The notes beneath the pieces were generated by a model. The model had not been told where the DNA came from. It saw only the letters and a list, made by a program, of their open reading frames with translations, and made no database searches. This document shows, piece by piece, positions 7,456 to 10,622 of a stretch of DNA of 10,622 nucleotides. The stretch is from Eimeria necatrix (taxonomy: Eukaryota > Apicomplexa > Conoidasida > Eucoccidiorida > Eimeriidae), in contig NW_013651998.1 of NCBI RefSeq assembly GCF_000499385.1, positions 1-10,622 on the forward strand. The letters run 5' to 3'. The position numbers and the translations under genes were made by a program. Numbering within the stretch: position 1 is the first letter of the stretch; every line of letters begins with the position of its first letter.

Positions 7456-9176
7456 CTTCAACACTGAAGCAGAAAAGCAGCAACCGAAATTCAGCAAAGC
7501 TTTTTGAGACCTTGGAGCAAAGGTGACTGGAGTTGTTTTTTTCTGTCTTGGGCGGCTCGCAGCGTACCACCCAAATTTGCCGTGGTAAAGCAGAACCTTC
7601 CCGTAAATACTGACGTGAGTCAACTTTTTGGTGGCAACAGAGGTCTAATCTGTAGTTACTCATAGCTTAGCATCTCCAAATGGGGATTTCACTCCATACG
7701 TGGCGTTCCTGTGCAGTGTTTTGTGTCATGCTAGTTGCACTCGACGCGCACTGGCGAGTGCGGGTGGGCAAGTGGCACTTCAGTTGGCAATGCCCGTCAG
7801 ACGGCAGTTTCCTTTTGTCTCATTTTTGATTTGTTGAATTTGGGCAAACACTCAAGGTAGGGGGTCGCAGCATTCTACAGCAATGTGCAGATCGGTGCCG
7901 AAAAATTCATGGCGATGAAAAGAGAGACCACTGAATCGCTCACGTTTGCGATCTGTTCATCAAACAGTAGTAATAAGACGTGCTAGCACGGACAAAAAGA
8001 TGTTCTCTTTGTCAGTACCTTAAAGACTCAATTTGAGATGCTTTCACTCAAGAGACCCTCTACAACTAGGACGTCCTTGCGGCGCAGATCAATTCCATTT
8101 AAAGAATGCCCAGGGCTAAGTCCTAAACGTCACTTTTGTTTTAAGTGGATAAATGTGCATCACTTAATCAATCAAAGGAACACTTTCTCAAGTCAGCTAC
8201 AGCTCGAGGGGCCTCCGTAGTGGGTGGGAAATCCATGAATCAAACAATCGATGCATCACTGAACCGCTCGCTGCAGTACTGGCTGCAGTTTTTGCGATAT
8301 TCCGACTGCTAGAAGTACTGCACAAACAATGTACGTAAGGCGGAACAATATTACATTTTGCAAACTGAATTTCGCGTTGCGTGCTCAGACCTTGCCGCTT
8401 GAGATGCCGTTCTGGTGGGCACTAAAATGAGTCAGCGGGCTTGTCTCACGAATTGGACGCCTAAAGAGATCTAAACTATAAGTAGGGAATAATGTGTGGA
8501 AAAGGAAGAGCAGTGGGGATGTACCAGAGCTTGCGCGCCCAACTTTCTGGAAGACCCATCAGGCTGGCAGCAACCCTCCTGGGAGCGCCTGGACAGTGCA
8601 CACCCTGATATTCCTTCTAGCTAAAAGAGGCTACCTCGATCTGGTCTATTACTTGGACTTTTCGATTTACAAAAGCTTGTTTTTCCCTGTGAAACGACTG
8701 AAAATAGGTGGGCGCACTTCCAAACTCGCGGGCTTCTTCACGCTACGTTCGAGTGAACAGCGTTGATGGCGTTACAGCAGCGACTCAAGAGGAAGGACTT
8801 CAATGAAAGGCTTGCGTTGTAAGTACAAATATCACGCACAGGTGTCTTTTGAAGTTACGAGAAATCATAGACCCTCGTATCACAGTTTTGGCGTCTGTCC
8901 ATAGCATGTCGCTACAACTTTCCGTCACAGTCACTCGTTTTCCAGGTAGCTTGTTCCATGCACACTACTGCGGCATGACAGCTTCCTCTTCTGGCCGAAG
9001 ATCGAAAAACTAAAATTGTGCGGTCGTATGAGTGTTCATTTTGCGGTGGTAGTGTGAGGAGGTAATGAATCCCTCCCTTGTGAATGGCGCCACTTAGAAA
9101 ACGGCAGTTGCAACTGAACGACACGATTAATTTAGTCGCTGTCATAGCTGGGCAGTTCAGGACCTACATCCCGCTG
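7456..9176. other. No gene supported
   Basis: The plus-strand frame at 8494-8766 contains no ATG at all, and the minus-strand frame 9145-8912 (77 codons) shows no recognisable feature. The first few hundred bases are upstream of the minus-strand candidate gene and would hold its promoter, but they contain no GCATGC word. The only structure is the inverted repeat at 8272-8322. Confidence 0.45.
8272..8322. repeat. 9-bp inverted repeat with 33-bp spacer
   Basis: TGCAGTACT (8272-8280) and AGTACTGCA (8314-8322) are perfect inverse copies. GCTGCAGT is also directly repeated with a 12-bp period (8270 and 8282). It is a minor structure that could arise by chance in a window of this size. Confidence 0.4.
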
Positions 9177-9527
9177 TCAAACACACGCTTCAACAAAAAG
9201 GAGCGGAGGGATAATTTTGTGACCATCCTGTAGGACAGGTTGAAGTGTGTACACTCCTAGCTGCTCACCTTTTGCGAGTTGGATGAAATCGCTGCACCAA
9301 CGCCATAGATAGAAGTCGCGTAAAGCGCTGAACTCAACGTCATGCAAGGGTAAACCCAGGTAATCCTTCGGCAGTGGTACACGAATTTCGCTTAAAGTAG
9401 AGTCTTCACGACGTACGATGTTGAAGCAGAGCCAAGCCCAAATCTTCAGGCCCCAAGGAGCTCTGAATCCCAAGATGTTCAGCGAAGGTAAACACGGCTT
9501 TTGCTTCAGTAATATTTGACAACTTTT
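9177..9527 (-). CDS. Unidentified open frame without ATG; possible exon or relic
   Basis: A 116-codon open frame between two stops, with no ATG anywhere in it, so it cannot be a complete gene. It could be an internal or last exon, or a decayed coding relic. An acceptor-like ATTCAG lies about 10 bases inside the strongest part. The translation holds five tryptophans, three near the start and two near the middle, mixed with well-spread charged residues, which is unusual for a chance frame. A stretch around the middle (SALRDFYLWRWCSDFIQLA) faintly recalls the region after the catalytic motif of Ty3/gypsy reverse transcriptases, but the spacing is off by one residue and I do not trust it. No opposite-strand frame of similar length overlaps it. 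Confidence 0.2.
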   Translation of the reverse strand, partial: KSCQILLKQKPCLPSLNILGFRAPWGLKIWAWLCFNIVRREDSTLSEIRVPLPKDYLGLPLHDVEFSALRDFYLWRWCSDFIQLAKGEQLGVYTLQPVLQDGHKIIPPLLFVEACV

Positions 9528-10120
9528 TCACGAGAAAGTATTTAGGAACTTAGTTATGGTGTCCCGACATAGTGGAGTGCAGCGAGAAGTAACGGTGACA
9601 GTGGCGCAGTGTGACAAGGAAACTCAGAGGCTCCATCGCGAAAGCGAGTGGCAACAACACAGTTTCTGCTCCTCTAAAGCACCTGTGGGCAATTATCTCA
9701 ACTTTTGTTCAGGTAGGCACGCAGAGTGATCGCTGCCACAATCACCAACCGTGAGGCGCTAGGACAGTAGTGATTGTGCCTTATGCGCAGAAAGGAGCTA
9801 GCCATAAAATGAAGGGCGCTCACAATTAGTGCATTTCACCGTTCACACGAAGTATCAAATTTCTAGAAAAAATAGATGCATGAGGCAGTGCCCCGCAATC
9901 CCGAAAGATCAGCAAGTATGGGAGGCCGAAGGCACTTCGCGTAGCACTTTAGGGATCCTTTGCCAACATAACTCACCGCAGACAAACTCAGGCCGAGCTG
10001 CACTAAATGTAGCAACTGCATTCACTCTTAGCGTACGTCTGCAGCAGGCCATACTCCGTTACGCCTGGGCGACTAGGCGCTGACACGGCAGGAAAATGCA
10101 TTTCTTCTTTGCTTGCATAC
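9528..10120. other. No gene supported
   Basis: The only frame of note (9829-10083, plus) is short and has no visible features. A 9-bp inverted repeat lies at 9737-9778. I see no RNA gene. Confidence 0.45.
9737..9778. repeat. 9-bp inverted repeat with 24-bp spacer
   Basis: CACAATCAC (9737-9745) and GTGATTGTG (9770-9778) are perfect inverse copies. A further G-C pair forms beyond one mismatch. It could be a hairpin or a spaced binding site. Confidence 0.45.
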
Positions 10121-10140
10121 TGTAGTGCTGAGGCACTACA
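10121..10140. repeat. Perfect 8-bp hairpin with TGAG tetraloop
   Basis: TGTAGTGC and GCACTACA flank a 4-nt loop. A second inverted pair follows 7 bases later: TCGCTAG at 10148-10154 with CTAGCGA at 10176-10182. Together they open the structured right-hand end of the window. Confidence 0.55.
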
Positions 10141-10304
10141 ATGGGGCTCGCTAGTGTCCTAGAGATGATAGCTAGCTAGCGACCTGCAAGGGGCCGCGAC
10201 ACTGGAGGGGGACTGGACCTCCCAATACATGAAAAAAATAAGAAAAACCGTTAGTCAGTTCTAATGAAAACGTGAAATGTGCGGAAATTGTGTGGAGACT
10301 GGGG

Positions 10305-10375
10305 CTGGCGATAGCGCCGGCACCAATGCGGACCTCCTCCCCTAGGGTCTAGGGGGTAAGCTCCGAGAAGGGAGC
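10305..10375 (+). repeat. Run of three short GC-rich hairpins
   Basis: CTGGCG/CGCCGG with an ATAG loop (10305-10320), CCCCTAG/CTAGGGG with a GGT loop (10339-10355) and GCTCC/GGAGC with a GAGAAG loop (10360-10375) follow one another. By hand count 10301-10380 is about 66% G+C, clearly above the rest of the window. This may be a structured RNA or part of a repeat element that continues past the window. I cannot assign a family. Confidence 0.45.
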
Positions 10376-10622
10376 GAATCGAAGAGACAGATTGGAGGCA
10401 CTTTTTGAATTGTCGTATTTCAACGGAATAAAGCTATAGAGACCGAGAAATGGGGCTATTCTAGGTGTAGTATGTAGACCTGTAGAGGGGCAGGAAACAG
10501 CATAGTCGCAGCAGTAGGCGCCGTGCACTACACATACTCTAGGGAGCACAGAAAGGCCCGTATGCAAAAACTAAAGGGGTCCACAACCCTTATAGAAGGG
10601 AAGTCCCATGGAATCCCAAAGA

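Noticed and set aside
8494..8766. 90-codon plus-strand frame
   Set aside because: It contains no ATG, and GTG is not an acceptable start in this setting.
9945..9952. TTTAGGG, a telomere-repeat unit
   Set aside because: A single unit with no neighbouring copies is not a telomeric tract.
10376..10420. CACTTTTTGA, resembling an Sm site of a small nuclear RNA after the hairpin run
   Set aside because: The match to the Sm consensus is imperfect, and the hairpins do not fit any small nuclear RNA I know. I leave it as a structured region only.
1..10622. CRISPR array, tRNA, rRNA, insertion sequence or bacterial operon
   Set aside because: I found no regularly spaced repeats, no tRNA-like fold or T-loop sequence, no transposase frame and no chained coding frames on either strand.

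Overview
The window reads as gene-poor nuclear DNA of a eukaryote. By eye the base composition is roughly balanced. There is no bacterial operon layout, no tRNA or rRNA gene, and no protein family I can name. The best organism clue is a strong excess of the palindrome GCATGC and its extension TGCATGCA. By hand I count ten GCATGC sites, where about 2.6 would be expected with equal base frequencies, and five full octamers, where about 0.2 would be expected. This word is a known enriched promoter element (ApiAP2 type) in apicomplexan parasites, notably Toxoplasma and relatives. The first reading frames with a clear start also look like small secreted proteins. A coccidian apicomplexan is therefore my working guess, at moderate to low confidence.

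Layout from left to right. Positions 1-463 hold three GCATGC-type sites and lie upstream of an ATG at 464, which opens a 201-codon frame with a textbook signal peptide. Positions 1134-1256 form a long near-perfect hairpin whose shape resembles a microRNA precursor. Positions 1507-1836 hold a 20-bp near-palindrome, a two-copy 24-bp tandem repeat and two short GC-rich hairpins. Positions 1.85-4.09 kb show nothing I can support. A 164-codon frame (4089-4583) is a weak gene candidate and ends in a four-part 13/15-bp alternating repeat. Positions 4.6-7.0 kb have no supported gene but carry six of the ten GCATGC sites.

On the minus strand, 7455-7039 encodes a 138-residue protein with signal peptide, an arginine run, one membrane segment and an RRLSE motif. 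That motif fits the Toxoplasma export element (TEXEL) cut by the protease ASP5. This is the best gene candidate in the window. Positions 7.5-9.2 kb show only a small inverted repeat. A tryptophan-rich minus-strand frame without ATG (9527-9177) may be an exon or a relic. The right end (10.12-10.38 kb) shifts to a GC-rich, hairpin-rich sequence unlike the rest.

No gene was identified by homology, so no pathway or joint function can be stated. If the signal-peptide frames are real, the common theme would be small secreted or exported proteins. Splice sites, transcripts and conservation cannot be judged from the sequence alone, and all coding calls are tentative.
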